DNA of 64,000 bases from Baaleninema simplex PCC 7105 (GTDB lineage Bacteria; Cyanobacteriota; Cyanobacteriia; Cyanobacteriales; Geitlerinemataceae), in contig NZ_KB235958.1 of NCBI RefSeq assembly GCF_000332355.1, positions 1,719,599-1,783,598 of the forward strand, in the 5' to 3' direction. Position numbers and translations under genes: made by a program. Positions within the stretch are counted from its first letter, which is position 1. Each line of letters begins with the position of its first letter. Shown in pieces: positions 33,046 through 43,758 of this stretch. The notes below the pieces were generated by a model. It was not told the origin of the DNA and did not search any database. It was given only the letters and a program-made list of their open reading frames with translations.

Positions 33046-35117
33046 GTAGAAGGTGACTCGACGACACGGGCGATCGCGCTGGAATCGGTTCGTAACAGCG
33101 TCGTCAGTCGCTCCAGTAGTTTTTCTAACTTTCCTTCTTCGAGCAAGCCTTCGATTAACGTCAACCCGCTCGTCGAAAGCATCAACTTCGTCACGTCTTG
33201 CGAGATATTGCCGTTGCTGTCGTTTCCGCCGCCGGGGAACGCGTAAATCTTCGCATCTCCCAAAATACCCGGTTGCGGTGCCAAGGATTTTACGATTTCC
33301 GGCAGTTGCTCGATGAGTTGCGGCGCGATTTCGGCGATGAGTTGGGCGTTACGGTTGGCATCGCTGAGGGCGTTTTCGGCGACAATCCGAGCTTCGATTC
33401 CGGCGGCTTCGGCGAGGGCTTTATCCCGTTCGGCGTCGGCGAGGGTGCGAATGGATTCGGCTTCTAAATCTGCGGCTTGACGGGCGATTTCGGCTTGGCG
33501 GCGGCGACGAAATACATCGATTTCCACCACGTTGTTTTCAGCGATGCGCTGTTTCTCAGCTTCCTGTTCGGCGAGAATGGCTGATAACCGCTGTTCCCGT
33601 TCGGCGCGTTCGAGGGCGGAGGCGGTTTCCACGGCGGCTTCGGCTTTGGCGCGAATCGCGTCGGCGGCGAGGCGTTCTTGGGTTTTTTGGGCGATCGCGA
33701 TCGCCGCTTCTTGTTTGGCCAGTTCCGAGAGTTCTTCAGCTTCGGCGACGGCGACTTGCGCTTTCAATCGATTGGAATCGATGGTTTTCTGGCGATCGAT
33801 CTCCGCCATTTCAGCTTCCCGTTTCTGCAACGCCTGAGCGACTTTGAATTTCTTCTGTTGTTCTTCGATCGCAATTTCAGACTCGATTTGCCGCTCTTGT
33901 AACCCTTGGGCTTTCGCGATTTCTTCTTCTTCGACTGCTCGAGCTTGCAAAATCTTATTTCGCTGTTCGTTAGCAGCTTCTTTATCTTTGGCTTCTTGAA
34001 TTTCGCGAGCGCGTTTGGCTCTTAACGATTCAATTTCGAGTTGTTGTTCGAGTTGAGAACTTTCTCGTTCTTTTTCAATTTCTAATTCTTGCTTTCGGGC
34101 TTCTAACTCTCGTTGTTCGATCGTCAGCTCGGTTTGCAGTTGAAACTCGCGTCGTTCCTGTTGGGTTCGCAATTCGACTTCTTCTTTTTGCTTGATCGAT
34201 CGCTGGATCGTCTCGGTTCTCAACCGCACGCCTTGAGCGTCGAAGAAATTGTTCGTGTCGTACGTATCGCTTTCTTCAATCTCAGAAATTGCAATGTTGT
34301 TGAGCGTCAATCCAACTTTTTTCAAATCCTGTTGAATTAAATTTAAAACCTCATCTGCAAAGCCCAATTTATCCGAGTCTATTTCAGCGAGGGTTTTTCG
34401 TTTTGCAGAAGCGCGAATGGCATCGTCAGCCCGTTTTTCTAGAGCTTCTTTAATATCTGCCGGAGAAATTTTCCCGTCTCTCGACAACCGAGCGGCCGCA
34501 GTTTTAACATCTTGTTCGTCGTGGTTTACACAGACATAAAACGTCACTCGCATATTGGCTCGCAAATAGTCTTGCGTCCGTACTGCCAAGTTTCCCGTGC
34601 GTTCGACATCGATATTAATTTCCCGCATCGGAACTCGAGTCAGTTCGTGAAAACCGGGAAGAACGATGCAACCGCCGTAAAGAATGACCGTATTTTTCTT
34701 GGCAAGGAAGCCCCCCGTTCTCACAAAGGCTTCGTTGTTCGGTGTGATTTGATAAACGCGGGTATACGCCCAAAATCCCAACAGTAGTAAAGCAATAATG
34801 ACGACGATACCGATCGCAGTTCCGCCGAGAATGAAGGTTCCGCTTCCGAGTTGTGCTAAAACCAGCACGTCCTCGGAGTCTTCAACTGAATCTTTAACGA
34901 GCGATCGCCCGAGCGATCGAGCGAGTTCTAAGCGTTTATCTGGTGTAAGTCGTTCGAGAGGGGATCCGAGAGGAGATCGCTCAGTCCGTTTTAAGGCTTC
35001 CGTTTCTCGATGGCGAACGGCGACGAGGGCGGGAGGCGATTGGGCGATCGCGTTTATCGGTACGGCTTTGGCCGGATTAAAGGATAACGCTTGCAGTAAA
35101 GTCAACCAGTACAACAT
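33003..35117 (-). CDS. Flotillin-like SPFH-domain protein (YqiK type)
   Basis: About 704 residues from ATG 35117 (the frame extends to 35153 through repeat DNA). It has an N-terminal hydrophobic leader (MLYWLTLLQALSFNPAKA), then a membrane anchor IGIVVIIALLLLGFWAY near 105-121, then the SPFH domain (VRTGGFLAKKNTVILYGGCIVLPGFHELTRV, EINIDVERTGNLAVRTQD). A very long E/A/K/Q-rich coiled coil fills about 290-600. Flotillins form oligomeric scaffolds for membrane microdomains. The partner gene upstream (35349-35954) encodes a YqiJ/NfeD-like protein, the usual pairing. The final 15 residues are encoded by dispersed repeat sequence, a sign of repeat-driven extension of the C-terminus. Confidence 0.88.
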   Translation of the reverse strand: MLYWLTLLQALSFNPAKAVPINAIAQSPPALVAVRHRETEALKRTERSPLGSPLERLTPDKRLELARSLGRSLVKDSVEDSEDVLVLAQLGSGTFILGGTAIGIVVIIALLLLGFWAYTRVYQITPNNEAFVRTGGFLAKKNTVILYGGCIVLPGFHELTRVPMREINIDVERTGNLAVRTQDYLRANMRVTFYVCVNHDEQDVKTAAARLSRDGKISPADIKEALEKRADDAIRASAKRKTLAEIDSDKLGFADEVLNLIQQDLKKVGLTLNNIAISEIEESDTYDTNNFFDAQGVRLRTETIQRSIKQKEEVELRTQQERREFQLQTELTIEQRELEARKQELEIEKERESSQLEQQLEIESLRAKRAREIQEAKDKEAANEQRNKILQARAVEEEEIAKAQGLQERQIESEIAIEEQQKKFKVAQALQKREAEMAEIDRQKTIDSNRLKAQVAVAEAEELSELAKQEAAIAIAQKTQERLAADAIRAKAEAAVETASALERAEREQRLSAILAEQEAEKQRIAENNVVEIDVFRRRRQAEIARQAADLEAESIRTLADAERDKALAEAAGIEARIVAENALSDANRNAQLIAEIAPQLIEQLPEIVKSLAPQPGILGDAKIYAFPGGGNDSNGNISQDVTKLMLSTSGLTLIEGLLEEGKLEKLLERLTTLLRTDSSAIARVVESPSTANSEQRTANSEDS

Positions 35118-35204
35118 GACAGTAATTGATAGTTGATAATTGACAATTGACAATTGATAACGAAGACCTTTTTCCTCCTCATTTCCTCATCTCCCCTTTT
35201 ACAG

Positions 35205-35348
35205 TGAACAGTGTTTCAGTCGCCAGTCGCCAGTCACCAGTCCCCAGTCGCCAGTCACCAGTCACCAGTCACCAGTCACCAGTGGGAACAGTTGACAGTT
35301 TTTCCCCCTCTCCCCCTCTCCCTTTCTCCCCCTCTCCCCCTCTCCCCC
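35205..35348. repeat. Composite tandem-repeat block between the flotillin pair
   Basis: Nine 7-bp units of the type C-N-CCAGT (35221-35283; several are CACCAGT, others CGCCAGT or CCCCAGT) are followed by AACAGTTGACAGTTT and a CCCTCTCC microsatellite. This is the reverse-oriented counterpart of the blocks next to both IS4 copies. It fills nearly the whole spacer between two genes expected to be cotranscribed. Confidence 0.8.
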
Positions 35349-35954
35349 TCACGTCCCCAGCCAGCGATCGCGATCGATAGAATTGTTGGCGATGACAATA
35401 AAAATCGGCGGTTGGTGTTCGATGACGATGACAGAATCGCCTCGTTGGGGGACGACTCGAGCGTCTTCGGGAACGACGGCGTTAATGGTGACGAGGTTTT
35501 TGGCGGGATCGATCGCGTCCACTTGTCCGACTTTGTCCTGTCCGAACCGAGGAATTTGACTGGAACTGACAGTTCCGAAACAGCCGACGAGTCGATCGCT
35601 GCTGGCGTCTTCGCTAAAAGAGGCGAAAAACAACCGTCCGAGGGGACGGGCGATCGCACCGCCGAGTAAGACACTGACGATTCCCGTAGCGATAAAAATC
35701 AGCGTATCGAGGGGCGATTTGGGCAGGTTGAGGGCGACGTTGACGATCCAACCGAGAAGTCCCCACAGGCTGAGATCCGCAGCAAGCAACAACATCAGCG
35801 GAACGCGGCCGATTCCCAACCAGCCGAGAACGGGGACGATAAAATCGCCGTCGTCGTCGAGGTCTTCTTCTCCGCCGATGGAAATGGCGATGACAAACAG
35901 GAGAATACCCGCGACGAGAAAAATCCAGTACGGTAAGTTAGCCAGGTCGAACAC
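35349..35954 (-). CDS. YqiJ/NfeD-like membrane protein with OB-fold domain
   Basis: A 201-residue protein. There are three hydrophobic segments (LPYWIFLVAGILLFVIAI at 7-24, VPLMLLLAADLSLWGLLGWI at about 51-70, and LDTLIFIATGIVSVLLGGAI at about 82-101). They are followed by a soluble beta-rich domain (LVGCFGTVSS, GDSVIVIEHQPPIFIVI) of the OB-fold seen in NfeD/YqiJ (DUF1449) proteins. These partner SPFH proteins in membrane microdomains. It is the upstream gene of the flotillin pair on the minus strand, but a 195-270-bp block of tandem repeats separates the two, so cotranslation is not tight. Confidence 0.83.
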   Translation of the reverse strand: MFDLANLPYWIFLVAGILLFVIAISIGGEEDLDDDGDFIVPVLGWLGIGRVPLMLLLAADLSLWGLLGWIVNVALNLPKSPLDTLIFIATGIVSVLLGGAIARPLGRLFFASFSEDASSDRLVGCFGTVSSSQIPRFGQDKVGQVDAIDPAKNLVTINAVVPEDARVVPQRGDSVIVIEHQPPIFIVIANNSIDRDRWLGT

Positions 35955-36355
35955 GATCGCGTCTGGAGAATGCTATCCCACAGAATAGTCGCTCTAGAAT
36001 AGAAACGTGGGACAACGGTAACAAAGATTTAATTTATGCAGCTTCAACGACTCGGACACGTGGCGATTTGTGTCAACGATATTGAGAAAGCCGCTGCGTT
36101 CTACCAACACTTGGGCATGGAACTGGCTTGGAAAGATTCGGACTGGGCGTATTTGAAGGCAGGAAAGGACGGATTATCCCTGTTGAGTCCGAATTACGAA
36201 CAAGCAGGCCCCCATTTCGGCTTCGTGTTCGACGATCGCTCGAGCGTCGATACCGCTTACGAACGACTTAAGGAAGAAGGCGTTCGCGTGAGTGAGATCC
36301 ACGAACATCGCGACGGAACGGCATCGTTTTACCAAAAATTTGGGTCTAAAGCCTC

Positions 36356-36530
36356 GCCCCCTTCGACTTGGCTCACTTCGACAAGCTCACTTCGACAAGC
36401 TCAGTGCAAGCAGTGCGAGCAGGGCAAGCCTTCGACTTAGCTCACTTCGACAAGCTCACTTCGACAAGCTCACTTCGACAAGCTCAGTGCAAGCAGTGCA
36501 AGCAGTGCGAGCAGGGCAAGCCTTGCAGGG
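36356..36530 (+). repeat. Higher-order tandem repeat of CACTTCGACAAGCT units
   Basis: The 14-bp unit CACTTCGACAAGCT occurs twice, then three times, each run ending in CAGTGCAAGCAGTGC and GAGCAGGGCAAGCC. The larger block starting CCTTCGACTT is thus repeated twice. It looks like slippage expansion inside the mobile element. Confidence 0.8.
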
Positions 36531-36559
36531 CGACTTTGCTATGATGTCAGAGAACTGGA

Positions 36560-36913
36560 ACGGTATTTAACCAGTCTAAAAACCGAGCCTCTAATCGAGG
36601 CATCCGAACCTTGAAAACTAGAGTTAGCGGGTTCTGTTCGGGAAAGCTCGAACAGGTAAAAGCTCTAAGCAACACGGACATCTCACGCTGGCGAACTCGG
36701 TTCGCCACCCCTGTCCTCAAGTACAGAAAGTCAATTTTTCAGTAGATTATAAGGTACGGTAGGGCATACCGAAACCTCCTCTGTAATGGGGAAAACGTCT
36801 GGGGAGATAAACCCCTCTGGTACTTATTGGCAACAATGGGTAGTAAGGGTTGTCGCCGAACCAGAAATCTAGAACTGTGAGGTCTGGAGAATCCCCACGC
36901 CTTCAGGCTGGGG
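36560..36913 (+). ncRNA. Putative structured RNA region of the IS605-type element
   Basis: Several stems are visible on the plus strand: GCCTC/GAGGC near 36592-36603, CTGTTCG/CGAACAG near 36634-36655, GGCGAAC/GTTCGCC near 36692-36709, and the bulged right-end hairpin CCCCACGCC/GGCTGGGG at 36893-36913. There is no coding capacity. TnpB- and IscB-linked elements carry omega-RNAs in such positions, and ORF-less copies are known. Assignment here rests on context and stems only. Confidence 0.4.
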
Positions 36914-37029
36914 AGTATGTCAAGCACGCGATCCCGACGGAAACTGGTTTGAATATCTGTACGAACCGGCGTAAAACGGCTGTACGTTGAAAAAATAAGC
37001 TTTTCTCGACTGCAATCTGGCTGTTGCGT

Positions 37030-37062
37030 AGAACCCCAGCGTCTTAGAGATGCCGGGGTTCT
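37030..37062. terminator. Hairpin after the VOC gene remnant
   Basis: AGAACCCC (37030-37037) and GGGGTTCT (37055-37062) enclose further pairing (GC-TCT with AGA-GC). It lies 55 bp after the stop codon of the restored gene. The T run is weak. Confidence 0.4.
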
Positions 37063-37178
37063 AATTCCTGTTTGCAAATGTTGTCGAGCGTCGTCCGAGC
37101 GAAAAACATTGACAAATTGACGATCTTGTGTTAAGAAAAAATGTGAGATGCACCCTTATGCGAGTATTCGAGAGTTTG

Positions 37179-37385
37179 CTAATCGACAACTCGCAAAACA
37201 CCGCGTTTGAGTTCTTCAAAAACGTGGTTGATGAGATTTTGTTCTTCGAGTGTCAGGCTAGATTTAGATAGCAAACTCGCCATAAACACCTGCTGGTCAG
37301 CCCGAGTAATCCGATGCGACTCGAAGATCCGGTCGGCGATTTCGCGAACCGTTCGATCGCAGGTTTGTGCTTGAACGTAAGACAT
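37179..37385 (-). CDS. Small conserved cyanobacterial protein of unknown function
   Basis: 68 residues from ATG 37385 (MSYVQAQTCDRTVREIADRI). The upstream extension of the frame to 37526 is rich in HIP1-derived codons and unlikely to be translated. The sequence TRADQQVFMASLLSKSSLTLEEQNLINHVFEELKRGVLRVVD is a helical pattern I associate with a family of short paralogous cyanobacterial proteins, but I cannot name a function. It is charged, cytosolic, with no metal-binding motifs. Confidence 0.65.
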   Translation of the reverse strand: MSYVQAQTCDRTVREIADRIFESHRITRADQQVFMASLLSKSSLTLEEQNLINHVFEELKRGVLRVVD

Positions 37386-37777
37386 AGTCGGTAGCCACCC
37401 CAAATTGACTACTTTTGGTATCGACTTTATCTTATCGGATTTTTTTAAACGTGCGTGCGATCGCCAGCTAAAGCGACTGCGATCGTCTTCACAAAAAAAT
37501 GCGATCGCGATCGCAAGTCTCCCCAAAGGCTCTTCGTCTCTGGCTTTCAGAAAGTCTCAAAACGAATTGCACGATTTTTTGCAACCGTAAAAACACGCAA
37601 TTCAAAATAAAAACAACAGACCAATTGTCCGTATCTTTCGATGTTTTTTTCAATAAAAATACGGAATTCCGAGTACCTTTTCCTCAAACAAAGCCCCCTT
37701 CAATAGAGAAGGAGGCTCGATCGCAAGCTGGAGAACAAAGATAGAACCGTCAATCCAGAGATCGTTTCAGAAGGCGT
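37386..37777. other. Intergenic region with a terminator, no gene seen
   Basis: 392 bp between the small protein gene (minus) and the 3' end of the RTX protein gene (minus). It holds dense HIP1 sites near 37490-37515 and the terminator at 37692-37717. I see no coding sequence. Confidence 0.5.
37692..37717 (-). terminator. Terminator of the 553-residue RTX protein gene
   Basis: On the minus strand AGCCTCCTTC and GAAGGGGGCT form a 10-bp stem with one mismatch, followed by TTGTTTGAGG. It lies 60 bp after the stop codon. Confidence 0.7.
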
Positions 37778-39439
37778 TTACACGAAAATACTGCCAGACG
37801 CCTCAGCAATCTCGAACGGCGTCACCCCTTGCACCACACCCACATACTGACCGCTGGCGATAACTTTCAACGCGGTCGATGCCGTGGCCGCTCCCGCATC
37901 GATCGCAACATCGACCGCCTCGAGAGCGATATCGGCAAAGCCGACGCCGTCCAACTGGATTTTGTCCGCTTCTGCCACGCTGAAATCGGTAATCACGTCC
38001 GCTTCAGCAGCCGTCGCCGTTGCCGTACTGTTGGTCAGAATAAAGGTATCGGAGTTCGTACCGCCGGTGAGGAAATCGCGACCGAGATCTCCCGATAGGG
38101 TATCTTGTCCGGCACCGCCGATGAGTACGTCGTCGTCCGCGCCACCGTTGAGCAGGTCGTTCCCGTCTCCCCCGTTGACGATATCGTTTCCTCGGTTGCC
38201 GTTGAGGATGTCGTCACCGGCTTCACCGTTGAGTTCGTCTGCATCCGCACCACCGACCGCCACATCATCGCCATCACCCATATTAAAGGTGTCGTTCCCT
38301 TGGTTTCCAACGATCGGAACGTCGTTGGCTGCCGTTCCCGTAAACGTATCGTTCCCACCAAAGGCGACCACCCAACGGGCGTTATTGAAGTCCGTCGAAC
38401 CGTCAGGGAGAATTGCGGGAGTGAGATCGGTGAAAATCGGCGGCGTTCCTAAGCTTGGCGGAGCGTTCAAGTCGATGGTGTCGTCACCGACTGACAGTCC
38501 GATCAGGTCGAATTGGTTCGTCGGAGCCGTCGGATCGGGGTTTTGGGCGCTGCCTTGTTCGCCCATGTTAAAACTGGCGTATTCTGCCGCATTTGATGCC
38601 GTCGGGGGCAGCGGAGCCGGTTGTGTCGGCGTATTGATTTGAGCCAAACCCGCCCCTTGAGACGGACTGAGTTCGGCCGCTTTAACCCCCGTCGGTGCGG
38701 TGAGAACGAGGGTGTAGTTGCGGGTATCCTGTTCTCCGAGGGGCGTATTGCTAAAGACCCGCACGCGATATTCTGTGTTCGCCGCCAACGCTTCGGTGGC
38801 GCTGACACCAACCCCCGCAACGTCATCGGTAATGACACCGTTCGTCATGTCGATGATTTGTAAGCGGGGGGTGAAGCCAGAACCCGACGAGACCTGTGCG
38901 GTGAGCGTTTCGCCTGCCAAGGTCGTGGCGACGCGGTACTCGTCTGCTAAAGAATAGGTACCCGGAGACGGTAGTGCGAGAAAGTCTCCATCGGTCAGTT
39001 GACCGTTGAGAGACAGGGTATTTCCCGACTGGGGCGCGCCGGTGATGGAGTTGGTTAAAGACGAGAGGGTGACGTTCCCGGCATCGACTAAGGCTTGTAT
39101 TTTGTAATCGATGGGAAAGACGGGAGCGGCTTCGTTCGTCGTGAGGATGACGCGATATTCCGTTTGACCCGAAATTAATGCAGTCGTCGACGTGGCTGGA
39201 TTGCCTTCGTTAAAGCTTCCTGCCAGTTGCGTTCCGTCTTCGGGGTTGGCGGCCACGAGTGCCACGTCCGTTGCGCCAGTTGGCGTTAAGGTCAGCGTTA
39301 AGTTTGCGGTGGGTTGGTCGACCGTGAGTAAGTATTCGTCAAAGCGCGTGACGGCGTTGTTCGTCGTCCCGATATCGCCCGACATGAAAATCAGATCGTT
39401 GGCGTTGAGTTGACCGGATAGGGTTGTGTTATTAGCCAT
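37778..39439 (-). CDS. RTX calcium-binding protein with pre-peptidase-type repeats
   Basis: A 553-residue protein. Residues about 1-260 contain two related beta domains (SGQLNANDLIFMSGD...TEYRVILTT and LNGQLTDGDFLALPSPG...TEYRVRVFS) resembling bacterial pre-peptidase C-terminal domains. A proline-rich linker follows. Residues about 365-470 are RTX nonapeptides (GDGDDVAVGG, GGDGNDLLNGGADDD, GGAGQDTLSGDLGRD). The C-terminal part (FSVAEADKIQLDGVGF) is the usual RTX capping and type I secretion region. It is likely exported and calcium-stabilised outside the cell. No catalytic domain is evident, so a surface or matrix role is plausible. It has its own terminator. Confidence 0.87.
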   Translation of the reverse strand: MANNTTLSGQLNANDLIFMSGDIGTTNNAVTRFDEYLLTVDQPTANLTLTLTPTGATDVALVAANPEDGTQLAGSFNEGNPATSTTALISGQTEYRVILTTNEAAPVFPIDYKIQALVDAGNVTLSSLTNSITGAPQSGNTLSLNGQLTDGDFLALPSPGTYSLADEYRVATTLAGETLTAQVSSGSGFTPRLQIIDMTNGVITDDVAGVGVSATEALAANTEYRVRVFSNTPLGEQDTRNYTLVLTAPTGVKAAELSPSQGAGLAQINTPTQPAPLPPTASNAAEYASFNMGEQGSAQNPDPTAPTNQFDLIGLSVGDDTIDLNAPPSLGTPPIFTDLTPAILPDGSTDFNNARWVVAFGGNDTFTGTAANDVPIVGNQGNDTFNMGDGDDVAVGGADADELNGEAGDDILNGNRGNDIVNGGDGNDLLNGGADDDVLIGGAGQDTLSGDLGRDFLTGGTNSDTFILTNSTATATAAEADVITDFSVAEADKIQLDGVGFADIALEAVDVAIDAGAATASTALKVIASGQYVGVVQGVTPFEIAEASGSIFV

Positions 39440-40188
39440 GTTTACAAAGTTCCTAAAATCGAAAAAAGGAAAGGCTGCTATTGAAATAGACGATCGCGCG
39501 AGAAATTAGTTCCAAAACTCGCGATCGAGACGGTTTTGGGTCGCTCGAAATCGAGATGTATTCGATCTTCATCTCGTTCGGTCTATCCTCGGGAAAGTTT
39601 TTTGCAATCGGGTCGGTGAGGTCGCGCTAAAGCCTTCGGACGGATGTGTTTGCGATCGCACTGTCTGAATGTGGTTCTCGAGGCGTTGTTGCAGCAGTCG
39701 GACGCGATCGCGCTGCGGTTCGAGGTGGGGAGTCGCCCGACCGTTCGCGAGATTGCCATTGGGTTCGCTGCGATCGCTCGCCCTCAACTCGATACGTTTA
39801 TATCGATACAAGATACAGCTTTTAAACAGTTAAGATCGTCTGCCTTTGCGAGTTTGTCTGTCTCGGCGCGATCGATTTTCGAGCGTTTGCTCGAAATACA
39901 TCCGATCTGTATCGATTGGCATCTGTTTCCTAATAAAAAAACGACAAAAAAATACTTTTTGATTTCAATAAATGCAAATATATTTTATGAGTTTATTAAA
40001 TTTATTAAGAATTTTAAAATTTTTTTGTATCGATATTTTTAACACTAAAAAATATGAAAAATCACTAATAAATATTTTTAAAATTTCCAAAAAATGCCGA
40101 TCTCAAAACCTGTTTACAACAAACGATCGCAGCATTTTATATTATCTCGCCTTTAAAAAAATCAAATAGCGAGTCGAGCCATTGTCTC
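39440..40188. other. 749-bp intergenic region, partly very A+T-rich
   Basis: The first 450 bp are rich in HIP1-like sites and short open frames on both strands that lack family features. 39930-40165 is strikingly A+T-rich with runs of A and T. It could hold the promoter of the RTX gene (minus strand from 39439) or a protein-binding region. I do not accept any ORF here. Confidence 0.5.
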
Positions 40189-40716
40189 TTATCTTTCCGT
40201 GCGATCGCCTCGATTTCGCACTGCGAGAGACGCCGGACTGAGCTGTTCGTACTGCTCGAACGGTTGATGAATCCAAGGATTATCTCGAAGGTATTCGACG
40301 TAATAATCCGGTGCGATGTTTCCACCAGCTTTGTACCACAACACCGCCGTTCGCATCTCTTCGATCTCGTCGCCATAGCGATCGCACAACCACGCCAACA
40401 CCGCTTTCAACGATTCCCCCGAATCCACCAAATCGTCTACCACTAAAACACGCCGTCCGAGAGGAGTCGAACTCATCGTCAAATGAGGGGCGATCGAAAC
40501 CCGACCGCGTTCTCGTCCGTCCGCACCGCCGTAAGACGACGTAGCCAGAATCGCCAACGGACAGTCGAACAGGCGTGAGAGGATATCGCCGACGCGCAAG
40601 CCACCCCGCGCCACACAAAGGATGCGATCGAACCTCCAACCAGATTCGTACAGGTTTACCGCCAAACGTTCGACGAGCTGGTGGTATTCTGCCCAAGACA
40701 CGAAAAGATCCGACAT
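40189..40716 (-). CDS. Phosphoribosyltransferase domain protein
   Basis: About 175 residues from ATG 40716 (MSDLFVSWAEYHQLVERLAV). The longer frame to 40788 is less likely. The PRPP-binding loop RRVLVVDDLVDSGESL (near 90-105) is the type I PRTase signature, and RILCVARGGLRVGDILSRL is the upstream hood/flexible-loop region. The composition resembles xanthine/hypoxanthine PRTases (Gpt-like), so purine salvage is the best guess. The nearest neighbours are not purine genes. Confidence 0.85.
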   Translation of the reverse strand: MSDLFVSWAEYHQLVERLAVNLYESGWRFDRILCVARGGLRVGDILSRLFDCPLAILATSSYGGADGRERGRVSIAPHLTMSSTPLGRRVLVVDDLVDSGESLKAVLAWLCDRYGDEIEEMRTAVLWYKAGGNIAPDYYVEYLRDNPWIHQPFEQYEQLSPASLAVRNRGDRTER

Positions 40717-40825
40717 AGCTCCTTGCTTAGAAACAGATTTTTTACAAACCGATAGTACGAACTGCCGATTCTCTCGGTGGGATGTCAACCTAGCTTAGCA
40801 TCGTCGTTTGTCGTCGAAAAACGAA

Positions 40826-40856
40826 GAAACCGGGCTTCTTCAAAAAACCCGGTTTC
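40826..40856 (-). terminator. Terminator of dnaK
   Basis: On the minus strand GAAACCGGG and CCCGGTTTC (40856-40848 with 40834-40826) form a perfect 9-bp stem, followed by TTCGTTTTT. It lies 26 bp after the dnaK stop. Confidence 0.75.
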
Positions 40857-40882
40857 CATTAAATCGAAGCGGTCAAACCCAC

Positions 40883-42874
<1,992 letters not shown>

Positions 42875-43089
42875 TCATGCGATCGATTGCAAGCCCTCAG
42901 AGGCGTCAGTTTCTCGCTCGACAAGCGCCTGTGCGAGCAAACTCTCTCTAATCGCATTTCTTTACTTTTCTATACTGACGGCGGGGGCGCTTCCCTTGAA
43001 GGCGTGTTTCCCGAACCTGTGTGAGGACGGTTTGTCATAGAACCGCCTCGATCGCGGTTGAGGTGACGGCGGGTTTGGAGAGGGGTCGT

Positions 43090-43590
43090 TTAGCCGTCCG
43101 ACCACAAATCCTGCGAAAGTTCGGCGTCCTCTGGCGTTGTTGCGGCTGGGGACGGGGTGGGGCGATCGCTCTGACTCGGACGAAGATCGGATAAACTCAC
43201 CTTCACGTTTTGAGATGGCGGGACTTTGGGCAGGGTAACGCTTAAAAGCCCGTCTCGCAAGTGGGCGGTGGCGCGGTGGGGAAGCACTTCGACGGGAAGG
43301 TCGATACTGCGCCTGTGCGATCGCGCGTGGAGTTCTGTGTAGACGCGATGTCCGTTCCGCAGTTCTCGACGGGGCTGTTGCAGGTTTCCGTAGGTTACGG
43401 TCGCCGAGAGGGTGACGCGGTTTTTCGTTACTTCCAGGTCGAGATCTTGCGGTTCGACGCCGGGAAGGAGCGATCGCAGTTCTAAGGTCGAGTCGGTTTC
43501 GCAAACTTCGACGGGAATCGAAACCGAAGGACGTAACGGGGATAGGCGATCGAATTGGGGTTGAGGGCGGACGAGAAGTCGAGCGTTCAT
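43090..43590 (-). CDS. Small heat-shock protein, Hsp20/alpha-crystallin family
   Basis: About 166 residues from ATG 43590 (MNARLLVRPQPQF). The frame to 43677 adds a basic leader that is unlikely. The alpha-crystallin domain runs from VSIPVEVCETDSTLELRSLL to RDGLLSVTLPKVP, with the conserved G-L-L-x-V-x-L-P motif. The tail is proline- and serine-rich and lacks a clear I-x-I motif. Small Hsps hold unfolded proteins for DnaK, and its place 293 bp upstream of dnaK in the same direction fits that. In cyanobacteria Hsp20 members also protect thylakoid and phycobilisome proteins. Confidence 0.85.
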   Translation of the reverse strand: MNARLLVRPQPQFDRLSPLRPSVSIPVEVCETDSTLELRSLLPGVEPQDLDLEVTKNRVTLSATVTYGNLQQPRRELRNGHRVYTELHARSHRRSIDLPVEVLPHRATAHLRDGLLSVTLPKVPPSQNVKVSLSDLRPSQSDRPTPSPAATTPEDAELSQDLWSDG

Positions 43591-43758
43591 CGGAAGCAAG
43601 CGGTTACGGTTTTGCAGTTGAGGATGTTTTCGTGTCTTTCTGTTTCTTATCCTAAAAAGCTCCAACCGCGCTTGCATTGGGGCAAACCGTATCCGGGTCG
43701 GTGGTATTTTCGCGATGGCGAAAACCGAACGTCGTCGCGATTTCTTTCAAAAACGGTT

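Larger units (their letters stand above)
36333..36923 (+). mobile_element. Non-autonomous IS200/IS605-type element, 591 bp
   Basis: The element sits directly 3' of TTAC (36329-36332) and ends in TCAA (36920-36923), the left and right cleavage tetranucleotides known for IS608-type TnpA. There is no target duplication and the host gene rejoins perfectly, as expected for single-strand peel-and-paste transposition. The right end carries a bulged hairpin 10 bases before TCAA. No tnpA or tnpB frame is present. The left half is filled by CACTTCGACAAGCT repeats, and the right half contains several conserved-looking stems suggestive of a structured RNA (omega-RNA like). Confidence 0.83.
36036..36974 (+). 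pseudogene. VOC/glyoxalase-like gene split by an IS605-type element
   Basis: Codons 1-99 (36036-36332) encode a vicinal-oxygen-chelate domain: LGHVAICVNDIEKAAAFYQH, MELAWKDSDWAYLKAGKDG, GPHFGFVFDD, and HRDGTASFY. The sequence then enters a 591-bp insertion. Directly behind it, 36924-36974 encodes ARDPDGNWFEYLYEPA and a stop, exactly the missing end of a VOC domain, in the same frame. Joining TTTTAC to GCACGC restores a continuous 115-residue protein with the metal ligand E in NWFEY. The interrupted gene now reads through into repeat-encoded sequence and stops at 36438-36440. Loss of function is very likely. Confidence 0.9.

Noticed and set aside
36356..36530. CACTTCGACAAGCT repeats as a CRISPR array
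   Set aside because: Units are directly adjacent without unique spacers and lie inside a mobile element.
39644..40042. Plus-strand 132-codon frame in the 749-bp gap
   Set aside because: No family features; half is HIP1-rich DNA and half A+T-rich runs (K, I, F, N codons), with an overlapping frame on the other strand.
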